Origin: Oscillospiraceae bacterium
Lineage (GTDB): Bacteria; Bacillota; Clostridia; Saccharofermentanales; Saccharofermentanaceae
NCBI GenBank assembly: GCA_902767145.1
Contig: CACXGG010000147.1
Location: 1-7,529 of the forward strand
Length of the DNA stretch: 7,529 nt
Direction of reading: 5' to 3'
Every line of letters begins with the position of its first letter. Positions within the stretch are counted from its first letter, which is position 1. The position numbers were made by a program, and so were the translations under genes. A model generated the notes under the pieces. The model was not told where the DNA came from. It made no database searches and saw only the letters and a program-made list of their open reading frames with translations. This document shows, piece by piece, positions 1 to 6,058 of the stretch.

Positions 1-1058
1 CAGTGGAAGCCCATGAATGTATCTGTGTGCTTGTAGTTGAACTTGCCCTTGATGGACTCTTCATACATATCAGCAGGTACAGAGTTGTTGATGTCGAGAA
101 GTGTAACGATATCCTCAGATACGCAATAGCCGAGGAACTCGGAGAGACATCCGTAGATATCAACCTCACAGGATACAGGGATACCCATACCTGTAAGACG
201 TGAATTTACATAGCAGGGAACGAATCCGAACTGTGTCTGGAAAGCGGGCCAGCACTTACCTGCGATAGCAAAATACTGGGCAGAACCCTTGTGTGCTTCG
301 ATCCAGTCAAGAAGTGTAAGCTCGTACTGTGCAAGCTTGGGAAGAACCTCGGGCTTCTTGTTGCCTTCGCCAAGTTCCTCTTCCATTTCCTTGATCTTTG
401 CAGGGATCCTCTCGTCGCCTTCGTGATTCTTGAAAGCCTCGAAAAGGTCGAGCTCTGAGTTCTCTTCGATCTCAACGCCAAGATTGTAGAGCTGCTGGAT
501 GGGGGCATTACAAGCAAGGAAGTTGAGAGGTCTGGGACCAAAACCGAAGATCTTGAGGCCCTTAAGTCCTACAAGAGCTCTTGCAATGGGTACGAACTCA
601 TCGATCATCTGAGCGCACTCTGCTGCTGTTCCAACAGGGTACTCAGGGATGTAAGCCTTAACGCCGCGAAGCTTAAGATTGTAGCTTGCGTTGAGCATAC
701 CGCAGTATGCGTCGCCTCTGCCCTGGATGAGATTGTTCTGTGACTCCTCAGCTGCTGCGCAGAACATAACGGGACCGTCGAACTGCTGTGCAAGCATTGT
801 CTCGGAGATCTCGGGACCGAAGTTGCCGAGGTAAACGCAAAGAGCATTACATCCTGCAGCCTTGATATCAGCAAGGGCCTGCTTCATGTGGATCTCGCTC
901 TCAACGATGCAGATAGGACACTCATAGATGTTCTCTGCGTCGAAGCTGGCGTTGTACGCCTCGATAAGAGCCTTTCTTCTGTTGACGGAGAGGGACTCCG
1001 GGAAACAGTCACGGCTTACCGCTACGATTCCGATCTTTACCTTAGGTGCATTAAACAT
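1..1058 (-). CDS. L-fucose/L-arabinose isomerase family protein, N-terminal 352 residues (cut by window edge)
   Basis: This is an aldose-ketose isomerase of the L-fucose isomerase fold (COG2407-like), a cytoplasmic metal-dependent enzyme that converts a free aldose to its ketose. The reading frame is open from ATG at 1058 to the left edge and starts MFNAPKVKIGIVAVSRDCFP. Glu298 (in SCEVDIYG) and Asp322 (in LLDINN) fit the metal ligands of E. coli FucI, Glu337 and Asp361. The spacing of 24 residues is identical. The third ligand, a C-terminal His, would lie beyond the window. Family members of this type are usually near 490 residues, so about 70% is visible. The start is fixed by an AAGGAGGAG site 7 bases upstream that overlaps the end of the preceding gene. 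It is the third gene of the operon with xylulokinase and the DUF4867-like protein. The substrate is not settled by sequence: L-fucose, D-arabinose, L-arabinose or D-xylose are all possible. The xylulokinase neighbour favours a xylulose product. Confidence 0.88.
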   Translation of the reverse strand, partial: MFNAPKVKIGIVAVSRDCFPESLSVNRRKALIEAYNASFDAENIYECPICIVESEIHMKQALADIKAAGCNALCVYLGNFGPEISETMLAQQFDGPVMFCAAAEESQNNLIQGRGDAYCGMLNASYNLKLRGVKAYIPEYPVGTAAECAQMIDEFVPIARALVGLKGLKIFGFGPRPLNFLACNAPIQQLYNLGVEIEENSELDLFEAFKNHEGDERIPAKIKEMEEELGEGNKKPEVLPKLAQYELTLLDWIEAHKGSAQYFAIAGKCWPAFQTQFGFVPCYVNSRLTGMGIPVSCEVDIYGCLSEFLGYCVSEDIVTLLDINNSVPADMYEESIKGKFNYKHTDTFMGFH

Positions 1059-1062
1059 GATT

Positions 1063-1704
1063 TTACTCCTCCTTAATATTAATGTTTAAGCCTTTCAAAC
1101 CGGCGAAGTGGCCTTCCTCGCCCTTCGCATCCTTGTGGCAGATAAGCCACTTATTTGTAGCCGTCAGAAGTCCGTCCTCGTTGGAGGGTGCTTCAGTGAT
1201 CGGCGCATGGTCCTTTTCGAGAGGATAGTTCGTTCCCTTGGGAAGAACGACGCCTACCTTGAATCCTTCAGGAGCAAGGGTTGCAGGCGCATAGTGGAGA
1301 GTCGTAGCGTAAAGCTCTACTGCGGAGCCTTTCTTGAAATAGAAAGCTTCGATCTTGGATGTGTCATAGGTATTGTCATCTTCGATGTCCTCTCTCTTAC
1401 CCAGGAGAAGGACTGCATCAGTTGCGAAGATGTTGATCTCGGAACCTCTGTGGTACTCAACTGCATTAAGGAGAGTATTGTGTCCGATGCAGTAGCCGAT
1501 CTGGATATCTGTCTCGCCGTAGCAGACAGTCCTTACCTGTGCAAAATCAGGTGTGTCCTCCAGCTCCTTAACAGAGGGGAAATATACTACATTTTCAGGT
1601 GTGGGAACCTTTGAGAGTTCGTCGATGATATTTGAAAAATCTACGTTAGTTACGAGTCTGCCGTACTTCTTGAGTCTCTTGTCGTCCTGTGAGATGAATT
1701 CCAT
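1063..1704 (-). CDS. DUF4867-like family protein in sugar operon, cupin-like features
   Basis: A 213-residue soluble protein with no signal peptide or membrane segment. From memory of the family, its length, sequence and position beside a fucose-type isomerase and xylulokinase match DUF4867; this needs a profile search. Its biochemical role is not established. The predicted pattern is mostly beta. E83-Y-H85-R-G-S-E89 resembles the first metal-binding motif of cupins, and G126...H137-Y-A-P resembles the second; further His lie at 75, 190 and 199. The start at 1704 has an AAAGGAGA site 6 bases upstream. It begins 3 bases after the xylulokinase stop, with two stop codons (TAA TAA) in tandem before the ATG. 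The isomerase ATG follows 4 bases after its own stop. Being sandwiched between kinase and isomerase suggests a role on the same sugar, such as an anomer mutarotase, epimerase or secondary isomerase. That is inference only. Confidence 0.75.
   Translation of the reverse strand: MEFISQDDKRLKKYGRLVTNVDFSNIIDELSKVPTPENVVYFPSVKELEDTPDFAQVRTVCYGETDIQIGYCIGHNTLLNAVEYHRGSEINIFATDAVLLLGKREDIEDDNTYDTSKIEAFYFKKGSAVELYATTLHYAPATLAPEGFKVGVVLPKGTNYPLEKDHAPITEAPSNEDGLLTATNKWLICHKDAKGEEGHFAGLKGLNINIKEE
1066..1074 (-). promoter_or_regulatory. Ribosome binding site of the isomerase gene, embedded in the upstream coding sequence
   Basis: On the minus strand AAGGAGGAG is followed by TAA, four spacer bases and ATG. 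The GAG GAG of this site are also the last two Glu codons of the DUF4867-like gene, so ribosomes finishing that gene stop on top of the next initiation site. This supports both the chosen start and translational coupling. Confidence 0.8.
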
Positions 1705-1707
1705 TTA

Positions 1708-3186
1708 TTATCTCCTTTCGTTAATGAACGCATATGTGGATTTGAGTGCCGGATAGATCTTGGAATACTCGGCATATCTCTCGTTGTAGAGAGCGACCTT
1801 TTCGGGATCGGGCTCAGTGACCTTTACGATCTTGATGAGCTTCTCTGCTGCCTCCTGGACAGATGCATACTCACCCTTGGCAACTGCTGCCAGGATAGCT
1901 CCGCCGAAGGAAGGTCCCTCTGTATTCTCTGTCTGCTCCAGTGTGATGCCCAGGATATCAGCTACGATCTTGCACCATACTGTATTCTTGGCGCCGCCTC
2001 CGCAGATACCGGACTTGGAAACATTTATACCGGCTTTCTTTCCGGCCTCAAGGCAGTCACGGAGTGCAAAGGCAACTCCCTCGAAGACAGCCTGTGTCAT
2101 GTCTTTTCTTGATGTGTCCATGCTCATGCCGACAAAGGCTCCTCTTGCAGCCGTGTCGTTGATGGGGGATCTCTCACCCATGAGGTAAGGAAGGTAGAAC
2201 ACGCGGTTCTCACCCAGGTCAGCATCGGTGATCTCACGCTCACTTGCAGCGAAGTCGTCGGATCCCAGGATGTCTGCCACCCACCATTTGTTGCAGGAAG
2301 CAGCGCTTAAAATGCATCCCATTGCATGATAAGCGCCGTCTGCATGGGCAAATGAATGAAGAGAATTATTATTGTCATCGACGAAACCGTCAGAACAGAT
2401 AAAGATGGTTCCGGATGTACCTAAGGAAATATTGCATGCTCCGTCTCCGACGATGCCCATTCCTACAGCTGCGCCGGCATTGTCGCCTGCACCGCCGCAG
2501 AGGATACAGTCGGGAGCAAGGCCCAGTTCAGAAGCGAGTTCAGGCTTGACTGTTCCGATCTTCTCGTATGCCTCGAAGACCTGGGGGAGCATATCTTCGC
2601 TGATACCGAGGATGTCCAGCATCTCTTTGGACCAGCACTTATTCTTTACATCATAATAGAGTGTTCCGGATGCATCGGAAGGATCCGTTGCAGCCACACC
2701 CGTGAGCATATAGTTAAGATAATCCTTGGGGAGCATTATCTTGGAGATCTTAGCGAAGTTCTCAGGCTCGTTCTCCTTCATCCAGAGGATCTTGGGAGCA
2801 GTGAAGCCTGCATAGGCGATATTGCCCGTATACTTTGTAAGTGTCTCTTTGCCTATAACATTATTAAGATAATCTGTCTGGGGCTGTGACCTTCCGTCAT
2901 TCCAGAGGATCGCATTCCTGATGACCTTATCGTCACTGTCCAGGGTTACGAGACCGTGCATCTGACCTGCAACACCGATACCATCGGCAGGTCCGAATTT
3001 CGAAGTAAGTTCTTTGATACCGTCTTTGGCCTGAGCAAACCAGTCTTCGGGATTCTGCTCTGACCAGCCATTCTTAGGGAAATAAACATCATACTCTCTG
3101 GACGTAATACCGAGGATCTTTCCCTCGCCCGTCATCATGAGAAGCTTAACAGATGAAGTACCCAGATCTACACCTATGTACTGCAT
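1708..3186 (-). CDS. xylB: Xylulokinase (FGGY carbohydrate kinase)
   Basis: This cytoplasmic kinase phosphorylates D-xylulose with ATP to D-xylulose 5-phosphate, which feeds the pentose phosphate pathway. The 492-residue length fits the family, whose members are close to 490. Visible hallmarks in order are: the N-terminal phosphate-binding motif with D7 (YIGVDLGTSS); the sugar-contacting M76-H77-G78, as in E. coli XylB; W95-N-D-G-R-S; the catalytic base D235 in GGAGDNAGAAVG; the phosphate-2 type ISLGTSGT near 253-260; the FGGY signature region YLMGERSPIN near 334-343; and the adenosine-site GGGAKN at 396-401. The start at 3186 is supported by a strong AAGGAGGT site (3191-3198) with 4 spacer bases. 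An out-of-frame ATG sits 4 bases earlier. It is the first gene of the sugar operon, behind a 312-base non-coding region. The MHG motif argues for xylulokinase over ribulokinase, fuculokinase or glycerol kinase, but other ketopentoses cannot be excluded. Confidence 0.95.
   Translation of the reverse strand: MQYIGVDLGTSSVKLLMMTGEGKILGITSREYDVYFPKNGWSEQNPEDWFAQAKDGIKELTSKFGPADGIGVAGQMHGLVTLDSDDKVIRNAILWNDGRSQPQTDYLNNVIGKETLTKYTGNIAYAGFTAPKILWMKENEPENFAKISKIMLPKDYLNYMLTGVAATDPSDASGTLYYDVKNKCWSKEMLDILGISEDMLPQVFEAYEKIGTVKPELASELGLAPDCILCGGAGDNAGAAVGMGIVGDGACNISLGTSGTIFICSDGFVDDNNNSLHSFAHADGAYHAMGCILSAASCNKWWVADILGSDDFAASEREITDADLGENRVFYLPYLMGERSPINDTAARGAFVGMSMDTSRKDMTQAVFEGVAFALRDCLEAGKKAGINVSKSGICGGGAKNTVWCKIVADILGITLEQTENTEGPSFGGAILAAVAKGEYASVQEAAEKLIKIVKVTEPDPEKVALYNERYAEYSKIYPALKSTYAFINERR
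1711..1718 (-). promoter_or_regulatory. Ribosome binding site of the DUF4867-like gene, inside the 3' end of xylulokinase
   Basis: Minus-strand AAAGGAGA is followed by TAA TAA ATG. The site is read as the final Glu-Arg-Arg codons (GAA AGG AGA) of xylulokinase. The AGG and AGA codons therefore double as Shine-Dalgarno bases, which indicates coupled translation and fixes the start at 1704. Confidence 0.75.
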
Positions 3187-3342
3187 ACATACCTCCTTCT
3201 TACAAAGCCATGATACTTAATCCGGAGGGATAGATAAATGGTACAGAATGCAAGTATTAAAGGCGTTTGTTTATACACCTTGCCTAAATTCGATAAATCT
3301 TGCTATCCGCCTGTTTTCAGGGCTTTTCGGGGGGTGGTCCTC

Positions 3343-3364
3343 AAAAACTCCCCAAAAATGGGAG
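3343..3364 (-). terminator. Candidate intrinsic terminator after the MATE/two-helix protein genes
   Basis: On the minus strand CTCCC, a 7-base loop ATTTTTG and GGGAG are followed at once by TTTTT. The stem is only 5 bp, though four of the pairs are G-C. It lies about 135 bases past the stop at 3499. It is the only hairpin with a T tract in the gap and reads in the right direction, but it is weak. Confidence 0.4.
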
Positions 3365-3421
3365 CGTATCAGGTTTTTTTCGGTATATCTGAAGGTAAAA
3401 CAGAATTTACAAATATTGCTA

Positions 3422-3443
3422 ATCAAAAATATTTGATATTTTT
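3422..3443. repeat. Two overlapping AT-rich perfect inverted repeats, possible operator
   Basis: On the plus strand ATCAAA (3422-3427) and TTTGAT (3432-3437) form a 6-bp dyad with a 4-base centre. Overlapping it, AAAAATA (3425-3431) and TATTTTT (3437-3443) form a 7-bp dyad with a 5-base centre. The site is about 235 bases upstream of the xylulokinase start. It could be a repressor or activator site or an alternative hairpin. No regulator gene is present in the window to pair with it. Confidence 0.4.
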
Positions 3444-3498
3444 ACTGCCACACAATTGCCCTACTTTCAGCCCGGAAGCCGCCTGCACGGGCACGTTC

Positions 3499-4155
3499 TT
3501 ACTTGGACGAGAAGCTCTTATCCGGGAACCGGCTGCAGATATTCACGAAAAGATCGTTGAATTCATCATCCCTCAGGGCGATGAGAGTCTTATAAGCTGA
3601 ACCATCCGGTCTCTTTATGATCATATCCCTAAGCTCGTTGATCATCTCTATATCCTTATCATCAAGATTTATGGAGCTGGTCTTCTGCATATTGTTATGT
3701 CTGTGGACAAAGTCTATGCCGGCGATGTCAGCCCAGCTGAAGACTATACCGTTTACCATTACAAGGAAGCTCTCGGTCAGGACCACATATGTCTCCACCC
3801 TGTCCTCGAAAAGATAGTAGACTTCCTGACTGCCGGAGGTCATATCCCGTGCGATATCTTCTTTTCCATACTTTTCGATGCTGTCCCTGTACCTCTTTAT
3901 GGTCACCCTCTGGGGAACGACGATCCTTCTTAAAAGGTCTACCACTATAACAGCCCAGACAACAAGGAGTACGATGGCCCTGTATCCCCTGCCGTTCACG
4001 TTAAGGATGGCGAAAAGCACCAGGGCGACAAGAAACAGGAGCAATACTATAAAAACCTTCCTGTACATCCTGAAGAGTTTCTTTATATCATCCTTAGTGG
4101 TCTTTGCAGCAAGAAGATCCTCTGTATCCAGCTTGATATGTCTGTCCTTGTCCAT
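3499..4155 (-). CDS. Two-helix membrane protein with soluble C-terminal domain, unknown function
   Basis: A 218-residue protein that I do not assign to a named family. A basic cytoplasmic start (residues 1-33, many Lys/Asp) leads into two hydrophobic helices at about 34-52 and 59-77, joined by a short loop (NVNGRGY). A basic stretch after helix 2 (RRIVVPQRVTIKRYRD) suggests the C-terminal part faces the cytoplasm. The remaining 130 residues look like alternating strands, with F139-S-W141-A-D-I followed by a terminal helix. This layout resembles YcxB-like or bacterial PH-like membrane proteins; that is inference from pattern, not a recognised match. The ATG at 4155 follows a GGGGGAGAG site. 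The gene starts 33 bases after the MATE stop on the same strand with no terminator between, so the two are probably cotranscribed. Confidence 0.7.
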   Translation of the reverse strand: MDKDRHIKLDTEDLLAAKTTKDDIKKLFRMYRKVFIVLLLFLVALVLFAILNVNGRGYRAIVLLVVWAVIVVDLLRRIVVPQRVTIKRYRDSIEKYGKEDIARDMTSGSQEVYYLFEDRVETYVVLTESFLVMVNGIVFSWADIAGIDFVHRHNNMQKTSSINLDDKDIEMINELRDMIIKRPDGSAYKTLIALRDDEFNDLFVNICSRFPDKSFSSK

Positions 4156-4161
4156 ATATCT

Positions 4162-4172
4162 CTCCCCCGGAG
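4162..4172 (-). promoter_or_regulatory. Ribosome binding site inside a small self-complementary sequence
   Basis: The minus strand reads CTCCGGGGGAG before the start at 4155, so the GGAG of the ribosome binding site can pair with CTCC three bases upstream. Such a tight stem could lower initiation unless ribosomes from the MATE gene open it. The hairpin is short and its effect is not certain. Confidence 0.35.
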
Positions 4173-4188
4173 GTTTTGTCAGATTATA

Positions 4189-5559
4189 TCATTTAACGAT
4201 ATTCTTTGCCCATATGCCGCTTCTTACCATAATGCCTCCGATAATGGCCTTTATGATCTCCAGGCTCTGGACTATGGCGATCATGGGAAGGAGAGGTACC
4301 TGTGTGAACCTGCTCAGGCAGTATGCGGCCGGGACTGATATGAGCCAGACGAAGCAGCTGTCGAACAGGAACGTGATGAAGGTGTTTCCTCCCGCCCTTA
4401 TGACGAAGTAGCTGGCGTGGGTAAAGGCATAAATGGGCATCACAAGTCCGTAGATCATGATGATCATGGTGGCCAGATGCTTTATATCATCGGTGGTGTT
4501 GTAGAACCTTGGGAAGTAGGGGGATATCAAAGCCAGAAGGATCCCGGACACAAGACCGCAGAACACTGTAAGGCCGATGAGCTTTGGAGCTGCCCTTTTC
4601 GCCCTGTCGGGTTCGCCTCCGCCCAGGATATGTCCGATGACGATGCCCACCGCTTCGCCCATGGCAACAAAGGCCACCATAAATACATTATAGATAGTGG
4701 ATTCTATACTGATGGCCGTCACTGCCGAAAGGGACCTTAAGGAGTAGCTCTGGTTCAAAAACGTGATGCCGGTGGCCCACAGAGCCTCGTTGAAAAGAAG
4801 GGGCAGGGACCTGACGGTAAAGCTTAAAGCCAGCTTTCCGGGGATCCTGAAATTCCTGAAAGCGCCCCTGATAAAAGGTATCTTCCCGGGGTGGGTCCCG
4901 GTATAGATCACCAGGATAAGAAGCTCCACGAACCTGGAGATGACCGTGGCAACGGCAGCACCTGCAGCACCCAGGCGGGGGCATCCGCAGAGGCCGAAGA
5001 TGAGAAGTGCATTTCCTATGAGGTTCACGAAGATAGCCGCAATGGAGGAAGCCATGGGGATACTTGTCTTTCCTATATCCCTGAGGGTTCCGGAATAGGC
5101 ATTGGCAAAACCCAGGGGCACCAGTCCGATAAGGGAGATCTTCATATAAGTCATACCCACGGCAAGGGTCTTCTCTATATCATCGATCTCACCTTCACCC
5201 TTAAGGAAAAGGCTTATGAGCTGCTCCGAAAAGAGGAAGAACACACCTATACATAAAAGAGTAAGGATAAAGTTGGCGATGAGCTTGAACCTGAAGCTTA
5301 TCCTGACACCCTCCGTGTCCCCCTTTCCGTGGAACTGTGCAGTAAAGATACCCACGCCGGTGGTGGCGCCGAAGATCACCAGATAGAACACGAAGATCAG
5401 CTGGTTGCTGATGGCAACGCCTGAGACCTCGTTGGTCCCCACCCTGCCGATCATGAGATTATCCAGAAGGGAGACAGCATTGGACACACCGTTCTGGATC
5501 ATCATGGGAACGGCGATGGTGGTTATGGTCTTAAAAAGCTTCTTTGTCTCAGTCTGCAT
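4189..5559 (-). CDS. MATE family multidrug/sodium (or proton) antiporter
   Basis: An integral membrane exporter of the multidrug and toxin extrusion family, which moves cationic drugs or metabolites out in exchange for Na+ or H+. The 456 residues fit the usual 440-460, with about twelve hydrophobic segments and a typical start: IAVPMMIQNGVSN, then LLDNLMIGRVG with D33 in helix 1, then QLIFVFYLVIFGATTGVGIF. The second half repeats the pattern (AVTAISIESTIYNVFMVAF, IGHILGGG). I place the start at 5559 (MQTETKKLFK), where AGGG lies 5 bases upstream. The frame stays open to an ATG at 5670, but that ATG is in the anticodon loop of the tRNA-Thr gene and the extra 37 residues overlap the tRNA and its terminator, so it is not a real start. 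Substrate unknown. I see no good promoter between the terminator and this gene. Confidence 0.93.
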   Translation of the reverse strand: MQTETKKLFKTITTIAVPMMIQNGVSNAVSLLDNLMIGRVGTNEVSGVAISNQLIFVFYLVIFGATTGVGIFTAQFHGKGDTEGVRISFRFKLIANFILTLLCIGVFFLFSEQLISLFLKGEGEIDDIEKTLAVGMTYMKISLIGLVPLGFANAYSGTLRDIGKTSIPMASSIAAIFVNLIGNALLIFGLCGCPRLGAAGAAVATVISRFVELLILVIYTGTHPGKIPFIRGAFRNFRIPGKLALSFTVRSLPLLFNEALWATGITFLNQSYSLRSLSAVTAISIESTIYNVFMVAFVAMGEAVGIVIGHILGGGEPDRAKRAAPKLIGLTVFCGLVSGILLALISPYFPRFYNTTDDIKHLATMIIMIYGLVMPIYAFTHASYFVIRAGGNTFITFLFDSCFVWLISVPAAYCLSRFTQVPLLPMIAIVQSLEIIKAIIGGIMVRSGIWAKNIVK

Positions 5560-5589
5560 ATCTTCCCTGTTAAAACTTATAGATAATAC

Positions 5590-5622
5590 AAAAACACTTT
5601 CCCCGGAATGGAGAAAGTGTTT
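5590..5622 (-). terminator. Intrinsic terminator of tRNA-Thr
   Basis: On the minus strand, a perfect 10-bp stem (AAACACTTTC paired with GAAAGTGTTT, 5613-5622 and 5592-5601) with an 11-base loop runs into a run of five T. It begins 3 bases after the encoded CCA of the tRNA. It should end the tRNA and azlCD transcripts and shield the MATE gene. Confidence 0.9.
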
Positions 5623-5625
5623 ATC

Positions 5626-5701
5626 TGGAGCCTTTAACCGGGATCGAACCGGTGACCTCATCCTTACCATGGATGCGCTCTACCTACTGAGCTATAAAGG
5701 C
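5626..5701 (-). tRNA. tRNA-Thr (anticodon GGT), CCA encoded
   Basis: A complete 76-base cloverleaf. The acceptor GCCTTTA (5701-5695) pairs perfectly with TAAAGGC (5636-5630), followed by discriminator T and CCA. The D arm is GCTC...GAGC. The anticodon stem is CATCC/GGATG with loop ATGGTAA, giving anticodon GGT at 5668-5666, which reads ACC and ACU threonine codons. The T arm is ACCGG-TTCGATC-CCGGT. The 3' CCA is templated. The gene has its own promoter and a terminator right behind it, and lies 36 bases after azlD on the same strand. Confidence 0.97.
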
Positions 5702-5723
5702 GTTTTCTTTGAGATGCCAAAGA

Positions 5724-5752
5724 AGTATAACACAAACTTATGCTATCAGCAA
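5724..5752 (-). promoter_or_regulatory. Extended -10 sigma-A promoter of tRNA-Thr, -35 inside azlD
   Basis: On the minus strand TTGCTG (5752-5747), a 17-base spacer and TATACT (5729-5724) are spaced as expected. The TG one base before the -10 makes an extended -10 element. The -35 is formed by the last leucine codons of azlD, and the spacer spans its stop. The predicted start near 5717 leaves a leader of about 16 bases before the tRNA. Confidence 0.7.
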
Positions 5753-6058
5753 CAGCAACAGGTTAACTGCAAATGCTGCGGAGCATGTTCCCAGGGCTAC
5801 CACCAGAAGGCTCCTCTCCCTCCAGGACAGGATAAGGGCAGCCAGAAGTCCCGCCGCCGAGGGCAGGATGCTCCCTGTGGCATAGAGCATGGCGGGGAAG
5901 GTCATGGAGGACAGCACCGCATAGGGAATGTAGTCGAAAAAGGCCTTTACCTTTTCGTTGGTGATCTTTTTCCTAAAAAAAACAAAGGGTATGGCCCTTA
6001 TAAGATATGTGGTGACCACCATTACGGCCAGAAGAAGAAAGAACCTGCCATTATCCAT
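5738..6058 (-). CDS. azlD: AzlD, small subunit of branched-chain amino acid exporter
   Basis: AzlD is the small membrane partner of AzlC. Together they export branched-chain amino acids, and the pair was named for azaleucine resistance in Bacillus subtilis. The 106 residues contain about four hydrophobic segments, with the family-like start TTYLIRAIPFVFF (R21 and P24), the motif YIPYAVLSSMTFPAML at 43-58 and a very hydrophobic C-terminus (LLLLLIA) encoded by a CTG/TTG repeat. The ATG at 6058 overlaps the azlC stop by 8 bases (ATGGATAA). It has a strong AAGGAGG site with 9 spacer bases, which decides against the upstream in-frame ATG at 6097 that lies well within azlC. Confidence 0.92.
   Translation of the reverse strand: MDNGRFFLLLAVMVVTTYLIRAIPFVFFRKKITNEKVKAFFDYIPYAVLSSMTFPAMLYATGSILPSAAGLLAALILSWRERSLLVVALGTCSAAFAVNLLLLLIA

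Larger units (their letters stand above)
3187..3498 (-). other. Non-coding region upstream of the sugar operon; promoter expected but weak
   Basis: This 312-base gap separates the stop of the two-helix membrane protein from the xylulokinase start. Both genes read on the minus strand, so it should hold a terminator and a promoter. I see a terminator-like hairpin (3343-3364), an AT-rich double palindrome (3422-3443), and a 5-bp hairpin without a T tract just after the upstream stop (GCCCG/CGGGC, 3470-3492). The best -10 candidate is TATAAA at 3275-3270 with no good -35, so it may need an activator or an alternative sigma factor. It lies inside an imperfect dyad (minus-strand GGTGTATAAACAAACGCC). 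I found no clear cre site for CcpA. The plus-strand reading frames here lack supporting features and look like chance openings. Confidence 0.5.

Noticed and set aside
206..874. Two minus-strand open frames of 111 and 89 residues
   Set aside because: They are out-of-frame shadows of the isomerase. They share one alternate frame and encode Ser/Arg-rich sequence, and the true frame is unbroken throughout.
1108..1614. 168-residue open frame on the plus strand
   Set aside because: It lies antisense to the DUF4867-like gene, which has a good ribosome site and operon context. The plus-strand product is Cys/Ser/Leu rich, with no recognisable motif.
3470..3492. GCCCG/CGGGC hairpin just after the two-helix protein stop as a terminator
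   Set aside because: The stem is 5 bp with a 13-base loop and there is no T tract after it on the minus strand.
3238..3600. 120-residue plus-strand open frame across the intergenic gap
   Set aside because: It has no convincing ribosome site at 3238 and its composition looks random. It also runs into the 3' end of the two-helix protein gene on the other strand.
5560..5670. N-terminal extension of the MATE protein to ATG 5670
   Set aside because: The ATG is in the tRNA-Thr anticodon loop and the extension would be encoded by the tRNA and its terminator. The normal MATE N-terminus begins at 5559.
5745..5760. CTG/TTG repeat at the azlD C-terminus as a microsatellite or phase-variable tract
   Set aside because: It is only about five leucine codons and is explained by a hydrophobic C-terminus. 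Trinucleotide changes there would not shift the frame.
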